Shown here piece by piece: positions 11,106 through 32,462 of a stretch of DNA of 64,000 nucleotides. The stretch is taken from positions 20,910,052 to 20,974,051 of the forward strand of contig NC_092248.1 in NCBI RefSeq assembly GCF_036320965.1, in the 5' to 3' direction. How positions within the stretch are numbered: position 1 is the first letter of the stretch; every line of letters begins with the position of its first letter. The notes under the pieces were generated by a model, which ran no database searches, was not told where the DNA came from, and saw only the letters and a program-made list of their open reading frames with translations. The DNA comes from Panulirus ornatus (lineage: Eukaryota; Arthropoda; Malacostraca; Decapoda; Palinuridae). The position numbers and the translations under genes were made by a program.

Positions 11106-13811
11106 CAGTTCTTATTGGTTAGTTCACCCGCATCTTCACTGTCGTTTGCTTAGTGGCTGAGTCACTACTGCACCTGAGTTTACCTTCACTTCGGCCGGGG
11201 CGAACAAGAACACCAGCAGGGGTGATTATCGTGGTGTCATCAGATAGGATAGTGTATTTAGGGGTTTGCAGCCACTTCTTCCAGTCACTAAGAATAACTA
11301 TACGCTACGCATATGTCAAAGAGCTTTTTCAATTGTGTCTATGTTTGGACGTGTTGAAAGTCGCTGTCTTCACAGTGTGTGATCACAGTGTTCATCTTGT
11401 CCAGGCTGTACACCACACCCACGCCTGCTGGCTCATCCCTCCACCAGGCTATACTTAACTGGTCATCTCGTATGCACTTTTCACACTACGTCTGACTAAC
11501 ATGATTGTAATTACCGCACGTTCTTTTTCGTCTACTTCCATGATTAGAGAAGACAGGAGAACGTACACACGAGGCATGCTGTGCCTTAAGCCTTGTAATC
11601 ATCTCTTGAGTCAAACCATTCATATGAGTATTAACGTACCAGCAGATAATTTGGTCATGACAGTTGATGTATAGACAAGGGTGTCACATAAACATGTCAG
11701 AAGAAAAGCCCTAACAAAACTGTGGTACTACACTGTGCCCATAGAAAAAATCAAGACAGCAAAATTTCAACATCATCTCGTGAGTTATTCTAATACCGAC
11801 CTCAGCATCCTCTCGCACAATACTTCTATGTTCTACCTAAGCCTTTGCACTATGTCATCCAGGAGCCCCTTGAACGACACAAACTGACATAATGACGTGG
11901 AAAATTCATGATATCCACCTGTTACCTGTCTTCCATGTAAAGAGATAATGAGGATCTGTCACTTCTTTCTAACTCAAAAAATAATTGTACATAAAGAGGG
12001 TAGAAATTACAGCACACTTCACCCTTGCACATCTTTGATCTTTTGTCTTATATCACAGGATGACAAATGAAAGTACTGGAGTAAATCTATTTCTAGTGCC
12101 GGAAGATAGAAGGCACAACGAGAGTATGTGTGGACTTGCGAATAACTTGAAGAGAGTGTTGAAGATTTTTAGTTTTGGTGGCCATGGTTGCACGTTGGCG
12201 GTCAACGATCCTGGTGGTTGGTAGGCGTAAAGTCCAAACTATCAATCACCTTCTGTAACAACTTGAGTGACCCTTGGGCATGGAGGTGCGACCCTCCAGT
12301 GCTGCGGTAACAGCCTTGAGCACGGTAATACGACCTTACAATACGGGGATACGGTTCTCAAGCATGACGATACAATCCTTGAGCACAAGAGTTTCAACCT
12401 TTGAGAGTGATAGCGTCGTAAGGCTAGACTATCATGACCAAGGGCTGTAGAGTCGTGATCAAGGGTCGTGACGTCGTCGTCAAAGGTCTTACCGTCGTGG
12501 TCAAGAGTCGTACCGGTGTATTAAGTGGGTTGAAAACACGACAAAGGAAGATGAAGGGAACTGCGGGGTAGGAGTCTGAAAGACTTAGGTAACACGTCAG
12601 GTTAACTACGAGATGATCAAGTTAGAGACGACGTGGCTTAAAGACAGCCTAACCTACCACAGTTTACACTTTACAGTTTACAGTTTACGACACATCGTAT
12701 GCCTTCCCTGCTCCCTGCCTGGACTTACCACAACAGATTCATCCTGGCTTCCACCACTACAGGCAACAAACACTGACGCGAACCGCCCATGCGTTAAATG
12801 GTCGCTCGATCTAGTGGACGCCATCGCTGGTGTTCGTTGGCAATGATGTTCTGTGGTAACTAGAGTCCTTGGGGAAGACTTGGCGGCTGTTAGGGTACCA
12901 TAGTTAATGCTACAATATCGGTCGGCGCGGCTTCTCATAAGAATGACAGTAATTAATGATAATATTCATCAGGCAAGATAATTCGTATGAAAATTCTTGA
13001 CTATCATTTCATCTTCCTAACCAAGGCCACCAAATCTCAAACGTCTGTAATATGCTGAAGGCATTGAGCCATACCCCGAGTGGCTGGCTACCTTACGTAC
13101 TCATCATGTTATTCATCGCACTATTCCACCTTTCCTGTGTTTATCTTCTGTAGGATCCGAACCTGCGCTTCACCTGACTCAGGTGTTTCAATGCGTACAA
13201 CTGGAGGTCATAATCTGTGATTGCTCAAGTCACCGCCACTCAGGGGCGGGAACCAATATCAAAAAGCCGGCAGTACATTTGGATAACGAAATCAATGGAT
13301 TTTTAGGACGTGTTAAAAACATCGTGATAGAAAAGATTAATATATATAACTGCGGAACGCGTGAGCGTTACGAGAAAAGCTGAAAAGCAAAAGGAAACGC
13401 TGAAAGAAAAACTCTGCTTTTTGAGACGTACACCGCGAAATGAAATTGTGTTCAGCAGATAGTTTTTGAGCCGATGGCTGCAACATATTATGTAATCTGA
13501 TATATTACATAACCTGAGAAACTTAAGGGCTGCATAGTGAGAACACAATTAACATCTTTTACCCTTTAAATACACGACGTTTGAACAAACAATGCTTCAC
13601 AACTATTACTGGTATGTTACCACTGATACCCCATGCCAGGGGCCGAACACAATGTGCAAATGTGTGTAATGTGGTCTTACAATTTATCCATAACACCAGA
13701 GGAAGGTGCTACATGACTGTTAGGTTGGTGGATGTAGAAGCTTGACTGTCTTACCGATTCTGGCAATTGTAAGGCCAACGAAAGCCCAATTAACCTACTT
13801 CGTCCACCTCC
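11106..13811. other. Unique sequence, no gene recognised; imperfect repeats at 12240-12520
   Basis: About 2.7 kb without a convincing exon, RNA gene or transposon. Within 12240-12520 are irregular repeats of a 25-35 nt phrase (CCTTGAGCACGG / GATCAAGGGTCGTGA / GGTCAAGAGTCGTACC variants). Short open frames here have no recognisable motif. Confidence 0.6.
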
Positions 13812-16228
<2,417 letters not shown>

Positions 16229-17408
16229 ATCTTCTTCACTCCATCTTTCCACCTCCAATTTGGTCTCCCACTTCTCGTTCCCTCCACCTCTGACACATAT
16301 ATTCTCTTGGTCAATCTTTCCTCACTCATTCTCTCCATGTGGCCAAACCATTTCAAAACACCCTATTCTGCTCTCTCAACCACACTCTTCTTATTACCAC
16401 ACATCTCTCTTACCCTTTCGTTACTTACTGTATCAAACCACCTCACACCACATATTGTCCTCAAACATCTCATTTCGAGCATATCCGTCCTCCTCCGCAC
16501 AACTCTATCCATAGCCCACGCCTCGCAACCATATAAGATTGTTGGAACCACTCTTCCTTCAAACATACCGATTTTTGCTTTCCAAGATAACGTTCTCGAC
16601 TTCTACACATTTTTCAACGCTCCCAGAACTTTCACCCCCCCCCCCCCCCTCCCCCGCCATATAATTCACTTCCGATTGAATGGTTCCATCCGCTGCCAAA
16701 TCCACTCCCTGATATCTAAAACACTTCACTTCCTCCAATTTTTCTCCACTCAAACTTAACTCCCAGGTGACTTGCCCCTCAATCCTACTGTACTCAATAA
16801 CCTTGCTGTTATTCACATTTACTCTGATCTTTCTTCTTTCACACACTTTACCAAACTCAGTCACCAGCTTCTGCAGTTTCTCAACCGAATCAGCCGCCAG
16901 CGCTGTATCATCAGCGAACAACAACTGACACATCCCAAGCTCTCTCATCCACAACAGACTTCATACTTGCACGTCTTTTCAAAACTCTTGCATTCACCTC
17001 CCTAACAACCCCATCCATAAACAAATCAAACAACCATGGAGACATCACACACCCCTGCCGCAAACCTACATTCACTGAGAACCAATCACTTTCCTCTCTT
17101 CCTACACGTACACATGCCTTACATCCTCGATAAAAACTTTTCACTGCTTCTAACAACTTGCCTTCCACACCATATATTCTTAATACCTTCCACAGAGCAT
17201 CTCTATCAACTCTACCATATGCCTTCTCCAGATCCATAAATGCTACATACAAATCCATTTGCTTTTCTAAGTATTTCTCACGTACATTCTTCAAAGCAAA
17301 CACCTGATCCACACATCCTCTACCACTTCTGAAACCACACTGCTCTGCCCCAATCTGATGCTCTGTTCATGCCTTCACCCTGTCAATCAATACCCTCCCA
17401 TATATTTT
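16229..17408 (-). mobile_element. Diverged LINE copy in inverted orientation
   Basis: Minus-strand [19 protein letters not shown]... is adjacent to the junction and motif B/A codons lie near 17020-17260. It has several frameshifts and a C-run near 16636-16652. Sequence variants (FADDTALAADSVEK) show a somewhat different subfamily from the neighbouring copy, so the inverted pair is a fusion of two different insertions, not a simple hairpin of one. Confidence 0.8.
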
Positions 17409-17414
17409 AACAGG

Positions 17415-19058
<1,644 letters not shown>

Positions 19059-20080
19059 TATATTTTCTAAACAGTGGGCTGTAGACTTGTGATTTTTAGT
19101 GAGATATATACCTCTGTATTTACTTGACTATGCAAGTTTTTTCAATCACAAGTGTAGAAAACCTGAATCATTTAGCAATTGAAATAATGTAGCACAGAGT
19201 TGGATAGGCACTGATATCCTGTATACTGTACATGTCTCACTGCTTTCCATGACAGATTAATGCAAAGTGTAAATTATTGCTGGTTATAAAATGATACATG
19301 AGCTTAGTGATTGGATTGTGCTTTTCTTTTTTATATTATTTTTCATACTTGTTTCTATTTCCTTTGCAAGCAAGGTAGCATCCAAAATAGATAACTGAGC
19401 CTTATAAGATGAAAGATCCTCATTTGGCTCTTTCCTCTGTTCCTTCTTGTAGAAAGTAATACTGGAGGAGAAGATTTAGATTGTGCTGATTCATACAATT
19501 CTGATTACTTCTTTGCATTTGTTCAAATATAGATTCCATGCTGCTTTAGGATATATTTGATAATATGAATGTTTGAAGGAAATGAAGTTTTCTGATATCA
19601 CTTAGGTCAAAGATTCAGTATTCTGTGAATTAGCATTTTCACATTTTTGGAATGAAGATGTAGCATTACGTTATAACTTTTGATTGATAGGTCAGAAACT
19701 AGACCTGCCAGATTTGTCAACATAATTGTTGGGTATGTTTGATGTTTCTAATGTCTGCATCCCTCCAGATCAATAGTGATAAAGGTTGTACATTATGCAA
19801 GTCACAGACTTGTCAAGATATTTTATTTTTGTCTGCCATGCCTTAAAATGGTGTAGTTCATAAGTCATGAAGCAAGGATTTATGATGTATTTTGTAAAAG
19901 ATTATTTTGAGAAAGATGTTTTGATATAGTGTCCCTTTTTAAGTCCTAATATTCTTTTGAAATACTAGAAATACAGAATTATAATAAGAGCAACCTTAGA
20001 ATTCATAAATCCATCATCATAAACAGTGGAGGTGAAGAAAAAGATTTTTTAATGTTATGATTTTTTAGAATTTTTTATTC
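19059..20080. repeat. Segmental duplication block, copy 1 (non-LINE part)
   Basis: About 1 kb of AT-rich sequence, starting CATATATTTTCTAAACAGTG, that recurs at 25763-26785 with only scattered substitutions. No coding potential is seen. It contains a decayed SINE at 19330-19475. Confidence 0.9.
19330..19475 (-). mobile_element. Ancient, decayed SINE
   Basis: Minus-sense match to the SINE 3' half with many substitutions: CATACTTGTTTCTATTTCC, GCAAGCAAGGTAGC, CTGAGCC, TCCTCATTTGGCTC, CTGTTCCTTCTTGTAGAAA align to the young consensus in order. Shows the SINE family is old as well as recent. Duplicated at 26037-26182. Confidence 0.65.
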
Positions 20081-24019
<3,939 letters not shown>

Positions 24020-24021
<2 letters not shown>

Positions 24022-25690
24022 TATTTTTTTTTTTTTTTTTTTTTTTTATACTTTGTCGCTGTCTCCCGCGTTTGCGAGGTAGCGCAAGGAAACAGACGAA
24101 AGAAATGGCCCAACCCCCCCCCCATACACATGTACATACACACGTCCACACACGCAAATATACATACCTACACAGCTTTCCATGGTTTACCCCAGACGCT
24201 TCACATGCCTTGCTTCAATCCACTGACAGCACGTCAACCCCTGTATACCACATGACACCAATTCACTCTATTCTTGCCCTCCTTTCACCCTCCTGCATGT
24301 TCAGGCCCCGATCACACAAAATCTTTTTCACTCCATCTTTCCACCTCCAATTTGGTCTCCCTCTTCTCCTCGTTCCCTCCACCTCCGACACATATATCCT
24401 CTTGGTCAATCTCTCCTCACTCATTCTCTCCATGTGCCCAAACCATTTCAAAACACCCTCTTCTGCTCTCTCAACCACGCTCTTTTTATTTCCACACATC
24501 TCTCTTACCCTTACGTTACTTACTCGATCAAACCACCTCACACCACACATTGTCCTCAAACATCTCATTTCCAGCACATCCATCCTCCTGCGCACATCTC
24601 TATCCATAGCCCACGCCTCGCAACCATACAACATTGTTGGAACCACTATTCCTCAAACATACCCATTTTTGCTTTCCGAGATAATGTTCTCGACTTCCAC
24701 ACATTTTTCAAGGCTCCCAAAATTTTCGCCCCCTCCCCCACCCTATTATCCACTTCCGCTTCCATGGTTCCATCCGCTGACAGATCCACTCCCAGATATC
24801 TAAAACACTTCACTTCCTCCAGTTTTTCTCCATTCAAACTCACCTCCCAATTGACTTGACCCTCAACCCTACTGTACCTAATAACCTTGCTCTTATTCAC
24901 ATTTACTCTCAACTTTCTTCTTCCACACACTTTACCAAACTCAGTCACCAGCTTCTGCAGTTTCTCACATGAATCAGCCACCAGCGCTGTATCATCAGCG
25001 AACAACAACTGACTCACTTCCCAAGCTCTCTCATCCCCAACAGACTTCATACTTGCCCCTCTTTCCAGGACTCTTGCATTTACCTCCCTTACAACCCCAT
25101 CCATAAACAAATTAAACAACCATGGAGACATCACACACCCCTGCCGCAAACCTACATTCACTGAGAACCAATCACTTTCCTCTCTTCCTACACGTACACA
25201 TGCCTTACATCCTCGATAAAAACTTTTCACTGCTTCTAACAACTTGCCTCCCACACCATATATTCTTAATACCTTCCACAGAGCATCTCTATCAACTCTA
25301 TCATATGCCTTCTCCAGATCCATAAATGCTACATACAAATCCATTTGCTTTTCTAAGTATTTCTCACATACATTCTTCAAAGCAAACACCTGATCCACAC
25401 ATCCTCTACCACTTCTGAAACCACACTGCTCTTCCCCAATCTGATGCTCTGTACATGCCTTCACCCTCTCAATCAATACCCTCCCATATAATTTACCAGG
25501 AATACTCAACAAACTTATACCTCTGTAATTTGAGCACTCACTCTTATCCCCTTTGCCTTTGTACAATGGCACTATGCACGCATTCCGCCAATCCTCAGGC
25601 ACCTCACCATGAGTCATACATACATTAAATAACCTTACCAACCAGTCAACAATACAGTCACCCCCTTTCTTAATAAATTCCACTGCAATA

Positions 25691-25693
<3 letters not shown>
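24020..25693 (-). mobile_element. LINE A inserted into the (TA)n of the segmental-duplication junction
   Basis: Poly(T) 24024-24047, tail 24048-24200, RT coding to 25693, where the IAVEF codons meet (TA)n. One frameshift near 24600-24655 (a deleted base pair in the TMLYGCEAW region) splits the frame. The homologous point in the first duplicate (19034-19058) has only (TA)n, so this is a clean empty/filled pair showing insertion into (TA)n. Confidence 0.9.
24646..25683 (-). pseudogene. LINE A reverse transcriptase, frameshifted near the C-terminus
   Basis: 345-codon frame from [14 protein letters not shown] through [59 protein letters not shown] and FRYLGVDL. The C-terminal part is in another frame at 24263-24646 because of small deletions in the [10 protein letters not shown] and MDRVVRRR regions. 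Confidence 0.75.

Positions 25694-25762
<69 letters not shown>
25694..25762. repeat. (TA)n microsatellite
   Basis: TA run on the 5'-truncated side of the inserted LINE; continues into duplication block 2. Confidence 0.97.
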
Positions 25763-25764
<2 letters not shown>

Positions 25765-26785
25765 TATATTTTCTAAACAGTGGGCTGTAGACTTGTGATT
25801 TTTAGTGAGATATATACCTCTGTATTTACTTGACTATGCAAGTTTTTTCAATCACAAGTGTAGAAAACCTGAATCATTTAGCAATTGAAATAATGTAGCA
25901 CAGAGTTGGATTGGCATTGATATCCTGTATACTGTACATGTCTCACTGCTTTCCATGACAGATTAATGCAAAGTGTAAATTATTGCTGGTTATAAAATGA
26001 TACATGAGCTTAGTGATTGGATTGTGCTTTTCTTTTTTATATTATTTTTCATACTTGTTTCTATTTCCTTTGCAAGCAAGGTAGCATCCAAAATAGATAA
26101 CTGAGCCTTATAAGATGAAAGATCCTCATTTGGCTCTTTCCTCTGTTCCTTCTTGTAGAAAGTAATACTGGAGGAGAAGATTTAGATTGTGCTGATTCAT
26201 ACAATTCTGATTACTTCTTTGCATTTGTTCAAATATAGATTCCATGCTGCTTTAGGATATATTTGATAATATGAATGTTTGAAGGAAATGAAATTTTCTG
26301 ATATCACTTAGGTCAAAGATTCAGTATTCTGTGAATTAGCATTTTCACATTTTTGGAATGAAGATGTAGCATTACGTTATAACTTTTGATTGATAGGTCA
26401 GAAACTAGACCTGCCAGATTTGTCAACATAATTGTTGGGTATGTTTCATGTTTTTAATGTCTGCATCCCTCCAGATCAATAGTGATAAAGGTTGTACATT
26501 ATGCAAGTCACAGACTTGTCAAGATATTTTATTTTTGTCTGCCATGCCTTAAAATGGTGTAGTTCATGAGTCATGAAGCAAGGATTTATGATGTATTTTG
26601 TCAAAGATTATTTTGAGAAAGATGTTTTGATATAGTGTCCCTTTTTAAGTCCTAATATTCTTTTGAAATACTAGAAATACAGAATTATAATAAGAGCAAC
26701 CTTAGAATTCATAAATCCATCATCATAAACAGTGGAGGTGAAGAAAAAGATTTTTTAATGTTATGATTTTTTAGAATTTTTTATT
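25763..26785. repeat. Segmental duplication block, copy 2 (non-LINE part)
   Basis: Counterpart of 19059-20080, including the decayed SINE (26037-26182). Only a few substitutions are seen (for example TGGATTGGCATTG versus TGGATAGGCACTG near the start), so the duplication is recent. Confidence 0.9.
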
Positions 26786-27027
26786 CCCTGGGGATAGGGG
26801 AGAAAGAATACTTCCCACGTATTCCCTGCGTGTCGTAGAAGGCGACTAAAAGGGAAGGGAGTGGGGGGCTGGAAATCCTCCCCTCTCGTTTTTTTTTTTT
26901 TTTTTAATTTTCCAAAAGAAGGAACAGAGAAGAGGTCCAGGTGAGGATATTCCCTCAAAGGCCCAGTCCTCTGTTCTTAACGCTACCTCGCTATCGCGGG
27001 AAATAGCGAATAGTATGAAAAAAAGAA

Positions 27028-27045
<18 letters not shown>
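26786..27045 (+). mobile_element. SINE copy (paralogue of the 20.1 kb copy)
   Basis: Plus sense and at the same duplicated position as the SINE at 20081, with the same non-TA left border; it was carried by the duplication rather than inserted independently. Confidence 0.85.

Positions 27046-27115
<70 letters not shown>
27046..27115. repeat. (TA)n microsatellite
   Basis: TA run about 20 bp shorter than its paralogue at 20343-20435. Confidence 0.97.
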
Positions 27116-27118
<3 letters not shown>

Positions 27119-30100
27119 CCTGCGTGTCGTAGAAGGCGACCAAAGGGGACGGGAGCGGGGGGCTGGAAACCCTCTCCTCCTTGTATTTTAACTTTCTAAA
27201 AGGGAAACAGAAGACGGAGTCACGCAGGGAGTGCTCATCCTCCTCGACGGCTGAAATTGGGGTGTCTAAATGTGTGTGGATGTCACCAAGATGAGAAAAA
27301 AGGAGAGATAGGTAGAATGTTTCAGGAAAGGAACCTGGATGTTTTGGCTCTGAGAGAAACGAAGCTCAAGGGTAAAGGGGAAGAGTGGTTTGGGAATGTT
27401 TTGGGAGTAAAGTCAGGGGTTAGTGAGAGGACAAGAGCAAGGGAAGGAGTAGCACTACTGAAACAGGAGTGGTGGAGTATGTGATAGAGTGTAAGAAAGT
27501 AAATTCTATATTGGCATGAGTAAAACTGAAAGTGGATGGAGAGAGACATGTGATTATTGGTGTACATGCACCTGGGCATAAGATGAAAGATCATGACAGG
27601 CAAGTGTTTTGGGAGCAGCTGAGTGAGTGTGTTAGTAGTTTTGATGCACGAGAACGAGTAATAGTGATGGGTGATTTGAATGCAAAGGTTAGTAATGTGG
27701 CAGTTGAGGGAATAACTGGTGTACATGGGGTGTTCAGTATTGCAAATGGAAATGGTGAAGAGCTTGTAGATTTATGTGCTGAAAAAGGACTGGTGATTGG
27801 GAATACCTGGTTTAAAAAGCGAGATATACATAAGTATACGTATGTAAGTAGGAGAGATGGCCAGAGAACGTTAATGGATTACGTGTTAATTGATTGGCGC
27901 GCGAAAGAGAGACTTTTCGATGTTAATGTGCTGAGAGGTGCAACTGGAGGGATGTCTGATCATTATCTTGTGGAGGCGAAGGTGAAGATTTGTAGAGGTT
28001 TTCAGAAAAGAAGAGAGAATGTTGGGGTAAAGAGAGTGGTGAGAGTAAGTGAGCTTGGGAAGGAGACTTGTGAGGAAGTACCAGGAGAGACTGAGTACAG
28101 AATGGTAAAAGGTGAGAACAAAGGACGTAAGGGGGATAAAGGATGAAAGGGATGTATTTAGGGAAGCAGTGATGGCTTGCGCAAAAGATGCTTGTGGCAT
28201 GAGAAGCGTGGGAGGTGGCAGATTAGAAAGGGTAGTGAGTGGTGGGATGAAGAAGTTAGATTATCAGTGAAAGAGAAGAGAGAGGCATTTGGACGATTTT
28301 TGCGGGGAAATAATTCAAATGAGTGGGAGATATATAAAAGAAAGAGGCAGGAGGTCAAAAGAAAGGTGCAAGAGGTGAAAAAGAGGGCAAATGAGAGTTA
28401 GGGTGGGAGAGTATCACTATATTTTAGGGAGAATAAAAGATGTTTTGGAAGGAGGCAAATAAAGTGCGTAAGACAAGGGAACAAATAGGAACTTCGGTAA
28501 AGGGGGCTAATGGTGAGGTGATAACAAGTAGAGGTGATGTGAGAACGGGATGGATTGAGTATTTCGAAGGTTTGTTGAATGTGCTTGATGATTGAGTGCC
28601 AGATATAGGTTGTTTTGGTCAAAGTGGTGTGCAAAGTGAGAGGGTTAGGGAAAATTATTTGGTAAATAGAGAAGAGGTAGTAAGAGCTTTGCGGAAGATG
28701 AAAGCCGGTAAGGCAGCGGGTTTGGATGGTATTGCAGTGGAATTTATCAAGAAAAGGGGTGACTGTATTGTTGGCTGGTTAGTAAGGTTATTCAGTGTAT
28801 GTGTGACTCATGGTGACGTGCCAGAGGATTGGCAGAATGCTTGCATAGAGCCATTGTACAAAGGCAAAGGGGATAAAAGTCAGTGCTCAAAGTACAGAGG
28901 TATAAGTTTGTTGAGTATTCCTGGGAAATTGTATGGGAGGGTATTGATTCAGAGGGTAAGAACATGTACAGAGCATAAGATTGGGGAAGAGCAGTGTGGT
29001 TTCAGAAGTGGTAGAGGATGTGTGGATCAGGTGTTTGCTTTGAAGAATGTACGTGAGAAATATTTAGAAAAGCAAATGGATTTGTATGTAGCATTTATGG
29101 ATCTGGAGAAGGCATATGATAGAGTTGATAGAGATACTCTGTGGAAGATATTAAGAATATATGGTGTGGAAGGCAAGTTGTTAGAAGCTGTGAAAAATTT
29201 TTATCGAGGATGTAGGGCATGTGTACGTGTAGGAAGAGAGGATAGTGATTGGTTCTCAGTGAATGTAGGTTTGCGGCAGGGGTGAGTGATGTCTCCATGG
29301 CTGTTTAATTTGTTTATGGATGGGGTTGTTAGGGAGGTGAATGCAAGAGTTTTGGAAAGAGGGGCAAGTACGCAGTCTGTTGTGGATGAAAGAGCTTGGA
29401 AAGTGAGTCAGTTGTTGTTCGCTGATGATACAGCGCTGGTGGCTGATTTATATGAGAAACTGCAGAAGCTGGTGACTGAGTTTGTTAAAGTGTGCGAAAG
29501 AAGAAGGGCTGAGAGTAAATGTGAATAAGAGCAAGGTTATTAGGTACAGTAGGGTTGAGGGACAAGTCAACTGGGAGGTAAGTTTGAGTGGAGAAAAACT
29601 GGAGGATGTGAAGTGTTTTAGATATCTGGGAGTGGATTTGGCAGCGGATGGAATCATGGAAGCGGAAGCGAATTATAGGGTGGGGGAGGGGGCGAAAGTT
29701 CTGGGAGCGTTGGAGAATGTATGGAAGTCGAGAACATTATCTCGGAAATCAATAATGGGTATGTTTCAAGGAATATTGGTTCCAACAATATTATATGGTT
29801 GCGAGGCGTGGGCTATGGATAGAGTTGTGCGCAGGAGGGTGGATGTGCTGGAAATGAGATGTTCGAGGACAATAAGTGGTGCGAGGTGGTTTCATCGAGT
29901 AAGTAATAATAATAGTAAGAGAGATGTGTGGTATTAAAAAGAGTGTGGTTGAGAGAGCAGAAGAGGGTGTTTTGAAATGGTTTGGTCACATGGAGAGAAT
30001 GAGTGAGGAAAATCGACAAAGAGGATATATGTGTCAGAGGTGGAGGGAACTAGGAGAAGTGGGAGACCAAATTGGAGGTGGAAAGATGGAGTGAAAAAGA

Positions 30101-30639
30101 TTTTGAGTGATCGGGGCCTGAACATGCAGTAGGGTGAAAGGCGTGCAAGGAATAGAGTGAATTGGAACGATGTGGTATGCCGGGGTTGACGTGCTGTCAA
30201 TGGATTGACCCAGGGCATGTGAAGCATCTGGGGTAAACTATGGAAAGTTCTGTGTGGCCTGGATGTGGAAAGGGACCTGTGGTTTCGGTGCATTATTACA
30301 TAACGGCTAGAGACTGAGTGTGACCGAATGTGGCCTTTGTTGTCTTTTCCTAGCGCTACCTCGCGTACATGAGGGGGGAGGGGGTTGGTATTTCACGTGT
30401 GGCAGGGTGGCGATGGAAATGAATAAAGGCAGACAGTGTGAATTGTGTGCATGTGTATATATGTATGTGTCTGTGTGTGTATATATATATGTGTACATTG
30501 AGATGTATGGGTATGTATATTTGCGTGTGTGGACGTGTATGTATATACATGTGTATGGGGGTGGGTTGGGCCATTTCATTCGTCTGTTTCCTTGCGCTAC
30601 CTCGCAAACGCGGGAGACAGCGACAAAGCAAATAAAAAA

Positions 30640-30641
<2 letters not shown>
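27116..30641 (+). mobile_element. LINE B, near full length, second duplicate
   Basis: Same leader, endonuclease and RT order as 20436-23980. Here the VIIGVHAPG segment is intact (27552-27580), as are GDLNAKV and [18 protein letters not shown] near 28720-28745, motif A near 29088-29125, GLRQG then TGA at 29283, [11 protein letters not shown] near 29415. Later frameshifts near 29500 and 29920. The 3' leader contains a CGCTACCTCGCGTACATGAGG segment (30352-30374) missing from the first duplicate. Tail CGCTACCTCGCAAACGCGGG at 30594-30614. From about 29190 on it diverges more from the first duplicate, which there matches 17.76-18.7 kb better. Confidence 0.9.
27532..28146 (+). pseudogene. LINE B APE-type endonuclease, best preserved copy
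   Basis: 204-codon frame with VIIGVHAPGHKMKDHD, ERVIVMGDLNAKVSN, YTYVSRRDGQRTLMDYVLI and GGMSDHYLVEAK. The first part (LNVCG, LALRETKLKG) is in a separate frame at 27257-27484, broken by a one-base deletion (TGGTGGAGTATG) and the same TGA as the other copy. The shared TGA shows both duplicates descend from an already inactive element. Confidence 0.75.
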
Positions 30642-30716
<75 letters not shown>

Positions 30717-30736
30717 TATATTTTTTTTTTTTTTTA
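30642..30736. repeat. (TA)n and poly(T) between two LINE tails
   Basis: TA run with poly(A) of the plus-strand LINE on its left and poly(T) of the minus-strand LINE on its right: two LINE 3' ends face each other across one microsatellite. Confidence 0.97.
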
Positions 30737-32373
<1,637 letters not shown>

Positions 32374-32460
<87 letters not shown>

Positions 32461-32462
32461 TG
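32374..32462. repeat. (TA)n microsatellite
   Basis: TA run with ACA/GTA variants at its right end. Confidence 0.97.
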
